Below, in pieces: positions 17,299 through 27,921 of a stretch of DNA of 64,000 bases (positions within the stretch are counted from its first letter, which is position 1; the number at the start of each line of letters is the position of its first letter). The stretch comes from Rivularia sp. T60_A2020_040 (lineage in GTDB: Bacteria; Cyanobacteriota; Cyanobacteriia; Cyanobacteriales; Nostocaceae): contig JACYMD010000112.1 of the NCBI GenBank assembly GCA_015272215.1, positions 1 through 64,000 of the forward strand, given 5' to 3'. A program made the translations under genes and the position numbers. The notes below the pieces were generated by a model. That model was not told where the DNA came from. It worked only from the letters and a program-made list of their open reading frames with translations, and searched no databases.

Positions 17299-19218
17299 AT
17301 GGAAGCATCTTTTGACATCACCCTGCAAGTGGTGATTGCTGTCGTTGCAGGCATCAGCGCCCAAGTGCTGGCTGCTTACCTGAAAGTGCCTAGTATTGTC
17401 TTTTTACTGCTATTGGGTATCTTTTTGGGTTCGGATGGCATTGGTTTATTACATCCCCATTTGCTAGGCATTGGATTAGAAGTAATTGTTGCTCTAGCAA
17501 CGGCAATAATCTTATTTGAAGGCGGGCTAGACTTAGAATTACGAGAATTGGGCAGAGTTTCTACTAGCCTCCAATTGCTCGTCACTTTGGGAACCTTAAT
17601 TACATTAATCGGTGGAAGCATGGCGGCTCACTGGCTAGGAGAATTTCCTTGGCCAATTGCTTTTCTCTACGCTTCGATTGTGGTAGTTACAGGTCCAACA
17701 GTCGTATCACCACTGCTCAAGCAAATAAAAGTAGACCGGCAAGTAGCAACGCTTTTGGAAGGAGAAGGCATTTTAATTGACCCTGTAGGAGCAATTCTGG
17801 CGGTTGTAGTTCTTGATACTATTTTGAACGGCGATGCTGACCCTTTAAGCGCTGTTACAGGTTTGCTATTACGCTTGGGTATTGGGGCTTTTATTGGTGG
17901 AGCGGGTGGCTGGCTGCTCAGCTTATTCTTCAAGCGAGCCAATATCTTGTCATTTGAATTGAAAAATCTGGTGGTGCTGGCTTCAGTATGGGGCTTATTT
18001 ACTTTGGCTCAGATGATTCGCAGCGAATCGGGTTTAATGACAACAGTAATGGCAGGAGCAGTATTTGCTAATTCCTCCGTACCGGATGAACGCTTGTTAC
18101 GCCATTTTAAAGGTCAGTTAACAATTCTTTGTATTTCTGTATTATTTATTTTGTTAGCGGCTGACTTATCTATTGCCAGCGTGTTCGCTTTGGGCTGGGG
18201 TAGTTTGTTCACGGTTTTGGCGCTAATGTTTGTCGTGCGACCGATAAACATTCTTTTATGTACCTGGAATAGCGACCTCAACTGGAGACAGAAACTGTTT
18301 TTAAGCTGGGTTGCCCCAAGAGGGATTGTTTCAGCATCTGTTGCTTCATTATTCGGGATTTTACTGACACAACGCGGTATAAATGGTGGCGATGCTATCA
18401 AAGCCTTGGTCTTTCTGACGATTTTAATGACAGTTTTTTGTCAAGGATTAACGGCAGGCTGGGTTGCTAAGCTACTACAAATTACTTCCAAACAAGCAAC
18501 TGGAGCAGTAATTGTTGGTTGCAATCCTTTGAGTTTACTAATTGCCCGCTTCTTCCAAGAACGCGGTGAAACTGTAGTCATGATTGATACAGACCCAGAA
18601 GCAAGCCAGCAAGCAGAAGCGCAAAATCTCCGGGTTTTAACTAGCAGTGCTTTAGATGCCAATGTTTTAGAAGAAGCTGGACTTGATTCTGTAGGTACTT
18701 TTCTGGCTATGACCAAAAATGGTGAAGTTAATTTTGTGTTAGCTCAACGAGCCGCAGAAGAATTTGACCCACCCCGTGCTTTAGCAGTCTTTCCCCGCGA
18801 CCCTCAAGCCAGTACCAAAAATAATAGTAAAGTTTTACAAGCTTTTCTTCCAGACTTCAAAATTAAAATTTGGAATCAACATCTTAACGATCAACAAATC
18901 AAACTAGGAAGTATGACCTTCAAAGAACCTGGTTTTTCTTTGCAAAAAATTCAGTTACAAGCATTAATCCGGACTGGGGACTTACTGCCATTGTTTGTAG
19001 AAAGAGACGAAAAAATTCACATGATGGCTGCTACTGAAACTTGGGAAGTTGGCGATCGCCTGATCTACTTATTGCATGACCCCAGACCAGATTTACTCAA
19101 ACGCTTGTCTGGTGGAAACCAATCGACTCGTCTTTCTTTAGAAAATTTACCGGAAGTAGAAGAACTTCCCATCGGGAGACTATCTCAACTTTCTGCTACG
19201 GATGCTCCAACACCTTGA
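17299..19218 (+). CDS. Cation:proton antiporter (CPA1/NhaP type) with C-terminal RCK (TrkA-N) domain
   Basis: 639 residues. The first ~390 form a 12-13 helix antiporter: SIVFLLLLGIFLGSDGIG, LFEGGLDLELRELGR, the core TGPTVVSPLLKQIKVDR and EGILIDPVGAILAVVVLD with the conserved Asp of the transport site, and FLSWVAPRGIVSAS. From residue ~400 an RCK_N domain follows (AVIVGCNPLSLLIARFF ... MIDTDPEAS), in which the usual GxGxxG is GCNPLS; a RCK_C-like tail ends the protein. It likely exchanges Na+ or K+ for H+ at the plasma membrane. Its last 34 bp overlap the convergent cytochrome gene. Confidence 0.9.
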   Translation: MEASFDITLQVVIAVVAGISAQVLAAYLKVPSIVFLLLLGIFLGSDGIGLLHPHLLGIGLEVIVALATAIILFEGGLDLELRELGRVSTSLQLLVTLGTLITLIGGSMAAHWLGEFPWPIAFLYASIVVVTGPTVVSPLLKQIKVDRQVATLLEGEGILIDPVGAILAVVVLDTILNGDADPLSAVTGLLLRLGIGAFIGGAGGWLLSLFFKRANILSFELKNLVVLASVWGLFTLAQMIRSESGLMTTVMAGAVFANSSVPDERLLRHFKGQLTILCISVLFILLAADLSIASVFALGWGSLFTVLALMFVVRPINILLCTWNSDLNWRQKLFLSWVAPRGIVSASVASLFGILLTQRGINGGDAIKALVFLTILMTVFCQGLTAGWVAKLLQITSKQATGAVIVGCNPLSLLIARFFQERGETVVMIDTDPEASQQAEAQNLRVLTSSALDANVLEEAGLDSVGTFLAMTKNGEVNFVLAQRAAEEFDPPRALAVFPRDPQASTKNNSKVLQAFLPDFKIKIWNQHLNDQQIKLGSMTFKEPGFSLQKIQLQALIRTGDLLPLFVERDEKIHMMAATETWEVGDRLIYLLHDPRPDLLKRLSGGNQSTRLSLENLPEVEELPIGRLSQLSATDAPTP

Positions 19219-19832
19219 ATTAATTCTTCTGAATTGGGCTTGCTGACTTGTTTCTCAACCCACAATACGCTAGATAAATGGACTATCGCTAAAATAATCG
19301 CAGCGCTAGAGAGAATATAACTGTGTATGGTATATAGTCTTTGAACGGTCAAGGTACTAACACCACTACCACCAATCAGAATTTCTCTTAACTGTTCACC
19401 CACAAAAGGAATAGCTTCGATGGTTCCTAACTCAATACTAAACCGCCAAAATCCCAGTTGATCCCAACCCAAAATCATCGAAGTCCAACTCAATCCAATC
19501 ACGCTTAGGGTCAAGAATATTCCACTTACCCAAGCTGTATACCAACTTTTGGTAAACTTCCTGCCTAAAAACATCACCACAATTTGAATTAAGGCAACGA
19601 TAATTACTCCATTGCCGGCAAGATTGTGAGCTTTACGGAATAACCAGCCATACTGAATTTCTTCAGTGATCATCTTCAGTGACTGGTAAGCTCTGCCAGA
19701 AGCTGGTTCATAATATATAGACAACAAAATTCCAGTACTCGCAGCAATTAAAGCGAAAGTAATAATTACTACTGATAAAATCGTTGCCGTCCGCCGCATA
19801 ACCATGTCAAATCGGCTTTCTTGTACAAGCAT
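19185..19832 (-). CDS. Divergent cytochrome b6-like (cytochrome b N-terminal domain) protein
   Basis: 215 residues, four membrane helices as in PetB. GILLSIYYEPASGRAYQSL and YGWLFRKAHNLAGN match cytochrome b6. Of the four heme-ligand histidines, His69, His170 and His185 are present (His170 and His185 have the normal spacing), but the position 14 residues after His69 is Gln83 instead of His. The Cys that binds heme cn in true PetB (about position 26 here) is Phe. So it probably holds one normal b-heme and one altered or missing heme, and lacks heme cn. It is not the housekeeping petB, since no petD follows. The 3' end overlaps the antiporter gene by 34 bp. Confidence 0.82.
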   Translation of the reverse strand: MLVQESRFDMVMRRTATILSVVIITFALIAASTGILLSIYYEPASGRAYQSLKMITEEIQYGWLFRKAHNLAGNGVIIVALIQIVVMFLGRKFTKSWYTAWVSGIFLTLSVIGLSWTSMILGWDQLGFWRFSIELGTIEAIPFVGEQLREILIGGSGVSTLTVQRLYTIHSYILSSAAIILAIVHLSSVLWVEKQVSKPNSEELIQGVGASVAES

Positions 19833-19914
19833 AAAATCTTCCTCTCTCAGGAAATCCTTATTTTTATTATAATTTTAACTAAGAAATATTAACTTTTGCT
19901 AAAAAAATATACAA
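19833..19914. other. Short spacer upstream of the cytochrome b6-like gene
   Basis: 82 bp of AT-rich sequence. CTCTCAGGAAATCC upstream of the minus-strand start includes a weak ribosome site (GAGAG). No other feature. Confidence 0.35.
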
Positions 19915-20607
19915 TTATGATAGATATTTTACCCAATTTCCCATTGATTCTGGGGAGCCATACCAAATTTGAGGGCTTCTAGGAGAATGCATTACACCTT
20001 CAATAATTAAATTATTTGCACCACTCAAATGAGCAGCTTCGATGGGTGTAATTCCATCACCCCAAGTGTTACCATTACCACAAGTTAATTTATAGCTGCT
20101 GAAAGCTAACCAATTTCCCAATCGTCTTTGTCCGAAAATGGTTTTCCCTGCCACACAGACGTAACGGACTTTTTCGTAGAATGCTCCGGGATAATTATGA
20201 TTTACAAAATCCAGATTTGAACGAGTCCAGCGCTCCAAGCTTGTATGAGGTGTACCTAAAGTAATTAGAGTTGCAACCAGCGGATGAGCTTTCCATGTCA
20301 ACAAGTTTGCGCTACCCTTACCATAAGGTACTTCTCCCAAATAGATACGGGATATCCAACCTCCTGCGGAGTGACCAATTAGATTAACTTGAGAAACACC
20401 ATACTGTTGCAATATGCTTTTTACCGTACAGTCTAATTGCTGCAAAATTGGAATTACAGGTCTTCCTCCCACAGTTGCTATCCAGTCCCGTCTTTGTAGC
20501 GGTACTGTAACCGTAGGGAAACCCAAATTTTGCAATGATTTTTCTAAGTTAGAATAAGCTGCGGCGCTTTCAAAAAATCCGGGTAAAATAACTGTAGGTA
20601 GTGTCAT
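19915..20607 (-). CDS. Alpha/beta hydrolase, lipase-like
   Basis: 230 residues beginning TLPTVILPGFFESAAAY, with the oxyanion segment PGF, the nucleophile elbow NLIGHSAGGWISR (Ser in GHSAG), and TLGTPHTSLERWTR. The Asp/His partners are probably within WGDGITPIEAAHLSG and EGVMHSPRSP. No signal peptide, so cytoplasmic. Related proteins are widespread in cyanobacteria and plastids and are annotated as lipase or palmitoyl-protein-thioesterase-like. Substrate unknown. Confidence 0.8.
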   Translation of the reverse strand: MTLPTVILPGFFESAAAYSNLEKSLQNLGFPTVTVPLQRRDWIATVGGRPVIPILQQLDCTVKSILQQYGVSQVNLIGHSAGGWISRIYLGEVPYGKGSANLLTWKAHPLVATLITLGTPHTSLERWTRSNLDFVNHNYPGAFYEKVRYVCVAGKTIFGQRRLGNWLAFSSYKLTCGNGNTWGDGITPIEAAHLSGANNLIIEGVMHSPRSPQIWYGSPESMGNWVKYLS

Positions 20608-21319
20608 TTGGGTGCTTTGAGTAGGGAAATTTAATTGGTGAAACTGGCAAAAAAAATAAATGTATAGATAATGTATAACTTATACGTAAGTAAACACTAG
20701 AATTGGTATTATCTAAGCATTGTTAATGGATGAAGATAACTTATAATTAAAAATTATCTCAGCCTTAGTTTTTGAAAAGTATTTTTGCAAATACAGTTTA
20801 AAGATTTCCAGTTTTGGCTGAAAATTGGTAAATTAATGTTTATCAAACCATTTTACTTAAGAAATTTTAAGCACAAGGGGAACGACAATCAGCTATCGGT
20901 CAGTCATCAAAACTAATGGTTGAAACAGAAAAACTTCCGGAAGTTCGCTAATAAATTGTCAAAAATATATATAACTCTTCGTGAGTGGTAGTATATTTAC
21001 TTAAGTGTTCTATTCCTGTAAAAAAATACAGTTTTAAAAGTGATGATTTTCAAAGTTCTCGATCAAAAAACACAACTTCTGAGTACAATCAGTTTTCATT
21101 TATAATATGCTCTTGCATTGATGCGGCGATTAACTGTTTGTACAACTCTGAGTCCTGCTATCATAGGATTTGCGGATTTGAAGTTATGATTTGTAGAGGG
21201 GCGCATCTAAATCATCTCAAAGGGTTAGTTTAATCAAATCATTATTATTGCCTGAAAACATTGCCAGATAGATTAAATTTCTAGTCAACCGCAACCAAGC
21301 TAAGTGAGCTATAATAGCC
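20608..21319. other. Long intergenic region
   Basis: About 710 AT-rich bases between divergent genes. An 82-codon plus-strand frame (20985-21233) has Ser/Cys-rich composition with no family features or ribosome site and is not called. Bases near 20930-20950 include TTCCGGAAGTTCG, a small hairpin. No gene supported. Confidence 0.5.
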
Positions 21320-23074
21320 ATGTCTTACGTCTCAGTACTCAAAAATATACCCGAATTTTTAAGCCAACCAGCCGGAATAGCAGCCATAGCATCTGTCGGT
21401 ATTCATGGTGCGATTGCTTTTATCCTGCCTTTGATGCCTGTTGACTCTAAAGTAAACCAAAACGCATCCCCGAAAAGTGTTGGGGTAATGGAATTATCTG
21501 AAGCAGAACAAAGTAGGTTGCCCCAAAATAATAGTCCTCTAGTTTCAGCATTGCCCCAGGTTCCTTTACAATCTGCAATTCCTCTACCTAACTTTGCGGT
21601 TCAGCCAACTCCTTTAGATACAATACCCCCTAGTCCCGATTCCACAAAGGTGATAATACCATCTTTGCCTCAATCCTCAGTTACGCCAAATATCTCGTCT
21701 TTACCAAGAAGTAAGCCTTTACCAATACTTCCCCAGCCAAATTTTGACTCTTCATTTAATGTTAAAGCAAAATCTGACGCTTCTTATCGTCGTTTTAACC
21801 AGAACATCAAGTTAGGACAACCGATACCATTAGCGTCTAGAAACAGAAATGCAGCGCCGGTAACATCTTCGTCTTACAATAATTTACCTGATATACCTCC
21901 AATACAATCGGCACCGTTACCCCCGGAACTTGCTGGGATTCCAGCACCACCACCGCTTCCTCCGACATCGGGTAACGATATGGCAGCTATTAATCAAATT
22001 AACCCAGATATGAATCTTAATGGGGCTGTAACTCAACCAAGAGCAGCTAACGACAAAGACTTTATCGCACCCGTTAACAGAAGTATTCCGCAACCGGGTG
22101 ATAACTTAACGTTAGCAGGACAAAGTTTGCAGCAATGGGGACAACAATCTGGCCCTAAACGAATTGAACTACCAAATCAGCCATCAACAGCGGCTGAAAG
22201 CACAAATCAAAACACAAATCAAAATACAAATATTTCACCTCAAGACACAAGAACGGTTACTCTGGCAAAACAGTTTGAAGAAGTTAGGCAACGCTATCCT
22301 AACTCTGAAATTAAACAGCCAATTTCTGAGGTAATTAAAACTAAGCCTGGAAAAGAAGGTAAAATCGAGGGTACTTTAGTTATTGATGCTGAAGGCAAAG
22401 CTGATTATTTAAAATTTGTCGATCGCTCAGTTGCCTCGGAACTCCAGAAAGAAACCAGAAATTATTTCCGTAATTATTTCAAAGAAAATCCCATCCGTAG
22501 AAATGGCAAAGCCAAAGTATACGCATTTACCCTTGATTTTAAATCAGATGTGAATGATACTGCTCGGACTGTGGAATTTTCTCAGCCCCAGGACAAATTA
22601 GTTGATCGTTTGCGTTCATCTAAACAAGGTGAAGTGCAAGTAAATCAAAATCCATCTCAAGCTGAAAATATATCTAGAAGTTCGGTTCCGGTTAAAGTTG
22701 ATGCACAACCGAATCGCAGTGCTGTAGTTGTTCCCACTGTAACTCCAGCACCAGTTACATCTAAACCGCAAGTTGAGAGCAGAACTAACAAACCCGCTTC
22801 TGCATCTGAGAATAAAGATAAGCCAGCGCTAGAAGTACGACTTAGAAATAGTCAACAAGTACCAAACGTACCAGCGAAAACTACACCCCAAGCACGAGTG
22901 AATATTAAAGAACCTGCACCGCAAGCAACTTCTAAACCATCACTTGCAAATCGACTTGTAAATGCTAAAGACGATTCTGTTTCAGAAGAAAATTCCCCAA
23001 AAGCATCGAACTCAGCTAGAAAGTTAATCCAGCGGTTACGTGAATTTAAGGAACAAAGATCCGATTCTAAGTAA
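21320..23074 (+). CDS. Membrane-anchored proline-rich TonB-like protein
   Basis: 584 residues. A short cytoplasmic N-terminus (MSYVSVLKNIPEFLSQPAG) leads to one membrane helix (AAIASVGIHGAIAFILPLMP), then ~300 residues rich in Pro, Ser, Asn and Gln that could span the periplasm. Around residues 340-420 a folded segment (GKEGKIEGTLVIDAEGKADY ... NGKAKVYAFTLDFK) resembles TonB C-terminal domains. The rest is again disordered and ends in a basic helix (KLIQRLREFKEQRSDSK). Energy transduction to outer-membrane transporters is an inference. Confidence 0.6.
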   Translation: MSYVSVLKNIPEFLSQPAGIAAIASVGIHGAIAFILPLMPVDSKVNQNASPKSVGVMELSEAEQSRLPQNNSPLVSALPQVPLQSAIPLPNFAVQPTPLDTIPPSPDSTKVIIPSLPQSSVTPNISSLPRSKPLPILPQPNFDSSFNVKAKSDASYRRFNQNIKLGQPIPLASRNRNAAPVTSSSYNNLPDIPPIQSAPLPPELAGIPAPPPLPPTSGNDMAAINQINPDMNLNGAVTQPRAANDKDFIAPVNRSIPQPGDNLTLAGQSLQQWGQQSGPKRIELPNQPSTAAESTNQNTNQNTNISPQDTRTVTLAKQFEEVRQRYPNSEIKQPISEVIKTKPGKEGKIEGTLVIDAEGKADYLKFVDRSVASELQKETRNYFRNYFKENPIRRNGKAKVYAFTLDFKSDVNDTARTVEFSQPQDKLVDRLRSSKQGEVQVNQNPSQAENISRSSVPVKVDAQPNRSAVVVPTVTPAPVTSKPQVESRTNKPASASENKDKPALEVRLRNSQQVPNVPAKTTPQARVNIKEPAPQATSKPSLANRLVNAKDDSVSEENSPKASNSARKLIQRLREFKEQRSDSK

Positions 23075-23100
23075 TCAAAGTAGCGATCATTTTAATGGTT

Positions 23101-23255
23101 GTAGTAAAAGACGTAGCAATACGCCCCGTCTCTACATTTTTGTCAAAGGAGATAAAAATAAGCGGTAACTAGTTTAACTTTAGTTCGTAATAGAAGTCGG
23201 GTTTTTAACATAAGTATCTGTAAGATTAGACAAATTTTGATCAAAACCCGACTTA
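23101..23255. repeat. Two dispersed repeats, including a 64-bp AGAAGTCGGG palindrome at 23192-23255
   Basis: A degenerate GTAGAGACG-type palindrome (23101-23135) and a AGAAGTCGGG-family element (23192-23255, right arm CAAAACCCGACTT) lie between the convergent TonB-like and petE genes and could act as a bidirectional terminator. Confidence 0.75.
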
Positions 23256-23306
23256 TTAACCGAACTTTTGACAGATTAAATCTTTGAGTTAATAATTAAT
23301 TAATTA

Positions 23307-23726
23307 TTAGCCTTCGACAATAACTTTGCCAACCATACCAGCACCACGGTGGGGTTCGCAGTAGAAAGTATACTCACCAGCAGGTGCATCTGCTGGAATG
23401 GTGGTTGTGAATTCTTGTCCTGGACTCATTACTAACTGCTTGTGAGATAAGCTTTTAGCTAAGTCCGCACTTTTCGCAGGGTTTTGAGCAGCATCAAATA
23501 CAACGTTATGTGGAGGAACTTTATTGTTCACCCATTTAATGGTATCACCGGGTTGAACTGATAACTTCGCTGGTTCAAATGCCAGCATTCCTTTATCACT
23601 ACCTAATTTAACAGTATATGTTTCAGCCGCAGCACTAGGAGCAAAAGCCGCGAAACTGCTGACAACTAATAACATAGTCAATACGGCTAAACCCAAACGT
23701 CTTAAAGTGGACGCAATCAATTTCAT
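23307..23726 (-). CDS. petE: Plastocyanin precursor
   Basis: Soluble lumenal copper protein carrying electrons from cytochrome b6f to photosystem I (or cytochrome oxidase). The 139-residue precursor has a Tat/Sec-like leader ([18 protein letters not shown]) cleaved after AAA34, giving a 105-residue mature protein starting [12 protein letters not shown]. Copper ligands are His73 (VPPHNVVF), Cys123, His126 and Met131 ([12 protein letters not shown]). Length and motifs are those of Nostocales plastocyanin. Expression is generally copper-dependent; no site can be identified here. Confidence 0.97.
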   Translation of the reverse strand: MKLIASTLRRLGLAVLTMLLVVSSFAAFAPSAAAETYTVKLGSDKGMLAFEPAKLSVQPGDTIKWVNNKVPPHNVVFDAAQNPAKSADLAKSLSHKQLVMSPGQEFTTTIPADAPAGEYTFYCEPHRGAGMVGKVIVEG

Positions 23727-23872
23727 TGGTTTCTCTCAATAACAGTCTAAAATTTATCTTTCCTCCATTCTAGATAAAATTACGTCCAAATATGACAACT
23801 TGTCATATATAAAAATTTTTGTAAATTATTGGTCAATGAAGAGTGCAATTTGAACTAAATGTGCTAAAAGAT

Positions 23873-26869
23873 TTACTCTGGTACTGGTAACTGTTGTGGT
23901 ATTGGTTCAGGAGTAAAAACAGGGGTTCTAATTTCGGTTACGTCGAAAATCGCGCCTAAAGCCTCTTCTAAAGTTTCTTCCATGACAATTTGGTTATCAT
24001 AAGCAACAATTACCCGAACTAAAGTCGGTAAACTATTTTCCTCGGCTTCCAGATAGATTGGTTCAACGTAAAGAAGCGATTGTTCGATGGGTATGACTAA
24101 TAAATTACCTTGAATTACCCGCGAACCTTCGCGATTCCATAAAGTAATCTGTTGAGAAATTTCCGGATTTTGGTTAATTAAAGCTTCTATTTGCTGTGTT
24201 CCGTAAACTAATTGCTGCTTGGGGAATTCGTAAAGTAATAATCTACCATATTGGCTACCATCAGAACGTGCAGCTAACCAAGCAATTAAGTTTCGTCGTT
24301 GGGTGGGAGTAAAAGGAAGTAGTAGAATAAATTCTTCATTTTGAGCGCTAGGCAGTTTTGTAATTAAATAATAGGGTTGTACCTGCTGCTGTTCTGTACC
24401 GTAAGTTTCTGTGGGAATCTGCCATAAATCTTCTCGGTTATAAAATACCTGGGAGTCGGTCATATGATAAGCAAGCAAGCGTTCCGATTGAATGCTAAAG
24501 TAGTCTAATGGGTAGCGAATATGACTACGAAGAGTTACAGGCATTTCCGATAGAGGTTTGAACATTGATGGGAAGATGGCCTGTAGTGTATTAATAATTG
24601 GGTCTGTAGAGTCGGCAATGTAAAAATTCACATCACCGTTGTAAGCATCAACAACTATTTTGACTGAATTGCGAATATAATTAAATTGATTTTTACCAGG
24701 GTCGGAATAAGGATAGTGGCTACTGGTAGTGTAAGCATCAATTATCCAATATAAATATGTTTGTTGACCGTCGATAGTTGTTCCTTTACCATCTGCTGCG
24801 ACTAAGTAAGGATCGCGATCAAAACGTAAAAAAGGAGCTATTGTGCGTATTCTTTGTCTAATATTACGGCGAAAAAGCACCTTAGTTTCTGGCTTAAAAT
24901 TGCGGGTTAGTAACATTTGCCAATCTTTAAGATACTGTGCAAACAGCAAGCGTCGTAAAGGTGAGCCAATAGGAATTCCACCGCTTCCGTCATAAACATT
25001 AAATTCGTTGGCATTTCCACTAGGATAATCAAACTCTTGAGTTTTTGTACCCGTCATTACATAGGTATTAGCAATTTCTCCATAATAAATTCGTGGATTC
25101 CCAATGGGAATACTGGCACGAATTTCTGGATTTGATATGGATAAAGAACCTTGATTCCCCGAATCTTCAACACCAATATCTTTAACGTAATAGTAAGGTA
25201 ATCCACCGGGAGCGACTTGGTTGACTGGACTCAGAGTAAACCCGTAGCCATGAGTATAAACTAAATGTTTGTTTACCCACGTTTTGGCTGCATCGGGAAC
25301 ATCGTTGTAGTCCAATTCTCTGGCAGCAATGATAGTTTGTTGTTTAAAAGAAGCTTGGGAATTAAGACTGCGTTTGAGAGTGTAACGGTCAATATCTGCA
25401 TCTGGGAACTTATAATAAGGTCGAATTTGTTGTAATTGACGGTTACTTTGTAAAAGTGGACGTGTATCCCACAAACGAATATTGCCAATGGTTAAGTCAT
25501 TTTCTTGTAAGTCAGATCCTGTAAGATTATTTTGAGGATTAAAAGTGGTTGCATCGATACTATTTAAATTAAATGCTTGGCGGGTAAGTTTGATTGTACG
25601 TTCTATGTAAGGCTGTTCGCGGGTGATTTCGTTTGGCTGTACGACTAATTTTTGTACTACTGTAGGTAGTAAACTCACAGCAACAGTTGCGAGTAGAAGA
25701 AATAATCCCGATATGTAAACTAACTCATGTGGATAAGGGATATTTTTTAAACTTTTTTTTCTTGTTTTAGATAAAGTTAAAGTTCGCAGCATCAAGTAAG
25801 CTGCAATCCCGATAGCTAAAATACTTAAGCTGGTATAAATAGGTAGCAATACGTTCACGTCTGTATAGCTAGCACCGTAGTTTACCCCTAATTTGGAATA
25901 CAAAAGTTGATAGCGTAATAACCAATAACGTAAAGCTATCGCTAACATTACCAAGCAACCCAAACCGTTGAGATGAACTCTTTGCTGTAAGGTAAAACCG
26001 GGAAACTTACCTTCACTCAAACTGTTTGCAGAACGTAAATAAATCAACCCTACTGTAGCTATACCCAATAAAAATAATCCTAATAACCAAAATTGTAGAA
26101 GTTCCCAAATTGGTAAGGAAAAAACATAAAAGCTAATATCGCGATTAAATAAAGGTTCACTAACATTAAAGCTATTAGCCTGAAAGTATTCTAAAACATT
26201 TATCCACCGTGCCGATATTAAAAAACCTAAAAGTAAACTCACAAATACTGCAACCGCTCTTATCCAAAACTCATAGCTAATAAAAATCGCAGTAGTCAAA
26301 AGCAGCACTACTATTAATTGCAAAATCGAGATTACAAGTTGCCGGAATCCGAATATATTTAAAATTAACTGCAACCAAGAGGGAAATTGCAGCATTTCCG
26401 AGGGTAATTCTAATTGAGGATACCAAATGTTTAAAACTTGCTGACTGTAAAAAACTACTATCGTTCCGACTAAAACACTTAATGCGAAAATCGTCGGTAA
26501 AAGCCAACGTAACTTCAATCCATAAGCATATACCGAAGAACTAGGGGTTTTTCTAAAAGTAGGAGAATTGAAAAAATTCCCTTTTTGTTTATTAATTATT
26601 TCTTGATTTCTGTATGCTTCTTTAGGATGTTGAAACTTCCTTGCTATAATCAAATTACCCAGCAAAAAACACCCTGAAGCAAAAAAGGCAATCGCCCACA
26701 ATCCTAACTGCGTTATTAAGCGTAATATAAACTCTGATAAATACTCAACTTTATGAAACCAAATCAATTCTGCTACTAGGTGGGAGGCTAAATCAAATAT
26801 TAGCCAAAAACCCAACAATACCAAAATTATGCGATAACTTTTTTGAGAAATAAGATTAGCTATTTGCAT
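23873..26869 (-). CDS. UPF0182 family large membrane protein
   Basis: About 998 residues. The N-terminal ~400 residues hold about seven hydrophobic helices; the remainder is a large, probably extracytoplasmic, domain with family hallmarks [61 protein letters not shown], and [23 protein letters not shown]0182 proteins are widespread but uncharacterised. The frame opens with GTG at 26872, directly followed by the ATG at 26869, which is preferred. No operon partner is seen; petE lies downstream, 146 bp away, on the same strand. Confidence 0.9.
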   Translation of the reverse strand: MQIANLISQKSYRIILVLLGFWLIFDLASHLVAELIWFHKVEYLSEFILRLITQLGLWAIAFFASGCFLLGNLIIARKFQHPKEAYRNQEIINKQKGNFFNSPTFRKTPSSSVYAYGLKLRWLLPTIFALSVLVGTIVVFYSQQVLNIWYPQLELPSEMLQFPSWLQLILNIFGFRQLVISILQLIVVLLLTTAIFISYEFWIRAVAVFVSLLLGFLISARWINVLEYFQANSFNVSEPLFNRDISFYVFSLPIWELLQFWLLGLFLLGIATVGLIYLRSANSLSEGKFPGFTLQQRVHLNGLGCLVMLAIALRYWLLRYQLLYSKLGVNYGASYTDVNVLLPIYTSLSILAIGIAAYLMLRTLTLSKTRKKSLKNIPYPHELVYISGLFLLLATVAVSLLPTVVQKLVVQPNEITREQPYIERTIKLTRQAFNLNSIDATTFNPQNNLTGSDLQENDLTIGNIRLWDTRPLLQSNRQLQQIRPYYKFPDADIDRYTLKRSLNSQASFKQQTIIAARELDYNDVPDAAKTWVNKHLVYTHGYGFTLSPVNQVAPGGLPYYYVKDIGVEDSGNQGSLSISNPEIRASIPIGNPRIYYGEIANTYVMTGTKTQEFDYPSGNANEFNVYDGSGGIPIGSPLRRLLFAQYLKDWQMLLTRNFKPETKVLFRRNIRQRIRTIAPFLRFDRDPYLVAADGKGTTIDGQQTYLYWIIDAYTTSSHYPYSDPGKNQFNYIRNSVKIVVDAYNGDVNFYIADSTDPIINTLQAIFPSMFKPLSEMPVTLRSHIRYPLDYFSIQSERLLAYHMTDSQVFYNREDLWQIPTETYGTEQQQVQPYYLITKLPSAQNEEFILLLPFTPTQRRNLIAWLAARSDGSQYGRLLLYEFPKQQLVYGTQQIEALINQNPEISQQITLWNREGSRVIQGNLLVIPIEQSLLYVEPIYLEAEENSLPTLVRVIVAYDNQIVMEETLEEALGAIFDVTEIRTPVFTPEPIPQQLPVPE

Positions 26870-26872
26870 CAC

Positions 26873-27307
26873 AAGTAAAGTATGTTTTCACGGATGTAAT
26901 TGAAATTAGATATGATTTTGATTATTCTATTGATGATATCTGAAGCAGAGGATTCAGGCGTACAATAGCTCAGATTTTTTCTTGGCACGATTATTTATAT
27001 TTTGACCTTTTATTAATGACCGGAAAATCAAGTATAGAAAAATTAATAAGTATTCATTATCTGAAATATATATATTACTCGATAATCGATAATAAAAATT
27101 ATATATATCACAGACAACTTGTTTTGTAACCAATCTTGTAGTCTAAACTTCTTGCTCATAATTACAAATACAAGTTAGAATTACCTGCAATTAGCTTCCC
27201 ATCGAAGAAGCGTTTGTTCTCGACTTATGTTCAATAAGTATCGAGATTTTTAGGTGCTGTGGATTAACAAACTACTTAACAACTTAATTAAAGTGAGGAG
27301 TGTGGAA
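26873..27307. other. AT-rich intergenic region
   Basis: 435 bases between divergent genes. It contains TATATATATT-type runs and the overlapping palindromic sequence TCGATAATCGATAATA near 27079-27094, but no gene, RNA or clear promoter. Confidence 0.4.
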
Positions 27308-27586
27308 ATGCGTTCAAAAATAATTGCTTTATGTCTTGCACTAGGTATGGCTGCTAGCGTCACTGCTTGTGGTGGAAATGAAGCCACTGAAGGTGGAGAA
27401 GGTACTGAAGCTACCCCCGGAGTTGAACAAACTACTCCAGAAGCTACACCTGATGCTACTGAAACCCCATAAGGTGGTGAAGGTGGTGAAGGTGGTGAAG
27501 GTGGAGCCACCCCCGGAGTTGAACAAACTCCACCACAAGCTACACCTGAAGCTACTGAAACCCCGTCAGGTGGTGCAGGTAGCTAA
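27308..27586 (+). pseudogene. Small repetitive lipoprotein gene broken by an in-frame TAA
   Basis: The ATG at 27308 starts a lipoprotein signal (MRSKIIALCLALGMAASVTAC, lipobox VTAC, Cys21) followed by Gly/Glu/Thr/Pro repeats. Codon 55 (27470-27472) is TAA, yet the frame continues: GGEGGEGGEGG, then ATPGVEQTPPQATPEATETP, ending SGGAGS and TAA at 27584. The two repeat units are near copies (ATPGVEQTTPEATPDATETP in the first), and the stop occupies the place of TCA (Ser) in the second unit, so one C-to-A change would explain it. The truncated 54-residue product could still be made. Unknown function. Confidence 0.75.
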
Positions 27587-27921
27587 GAATAATCTGACAG
27601 CCAATAACACTACTTTTTTAGATTTTGGATACATTCGCTTCGCTTAGTACAAGCTTTGAATTTTGGACTATGACTAATACACCTCTCCGAAAATTTCAAT
27701 TAAATATATGCGAACCGAAACCCTTGCGGAGCAAAGACGCGAGCAAAGACGCGATGTAATGCCTTATGACGCTATCGCGTCACGCTTTGCCCTCCAGGCA
27801 CGCGCTCGCCGCACGCGTTAGCGTTCACGCGAAAGCGTCTCTACATTTTTTCTGAAGATGTCTATTGAGAATATGATTGGGAGGAATAATTTTTAACTCC
27901 TAACTCATAACTCATAACTCC
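27587..27921. repeat. GC-rich mosaic of dispersed repeats
   Basis: Positions about 27715-27845 consist of nested pieces such as GAGCAAAGACGCGAGCAAAGACGCGATG, GCGTCACGC and GCGAAAGCGTCTCTAC, a type of repeat common between genes in Nostocales. It is followed by the STRR-like AACTCCTAACTCATAACTCATAACTCC. No gene. Confidence 0.7.

Noticed and set aside
20985-21233. 82-codon plus-strand frame
   Set aside because: Low-complexity composition, no ribosome site, no homology recognised.
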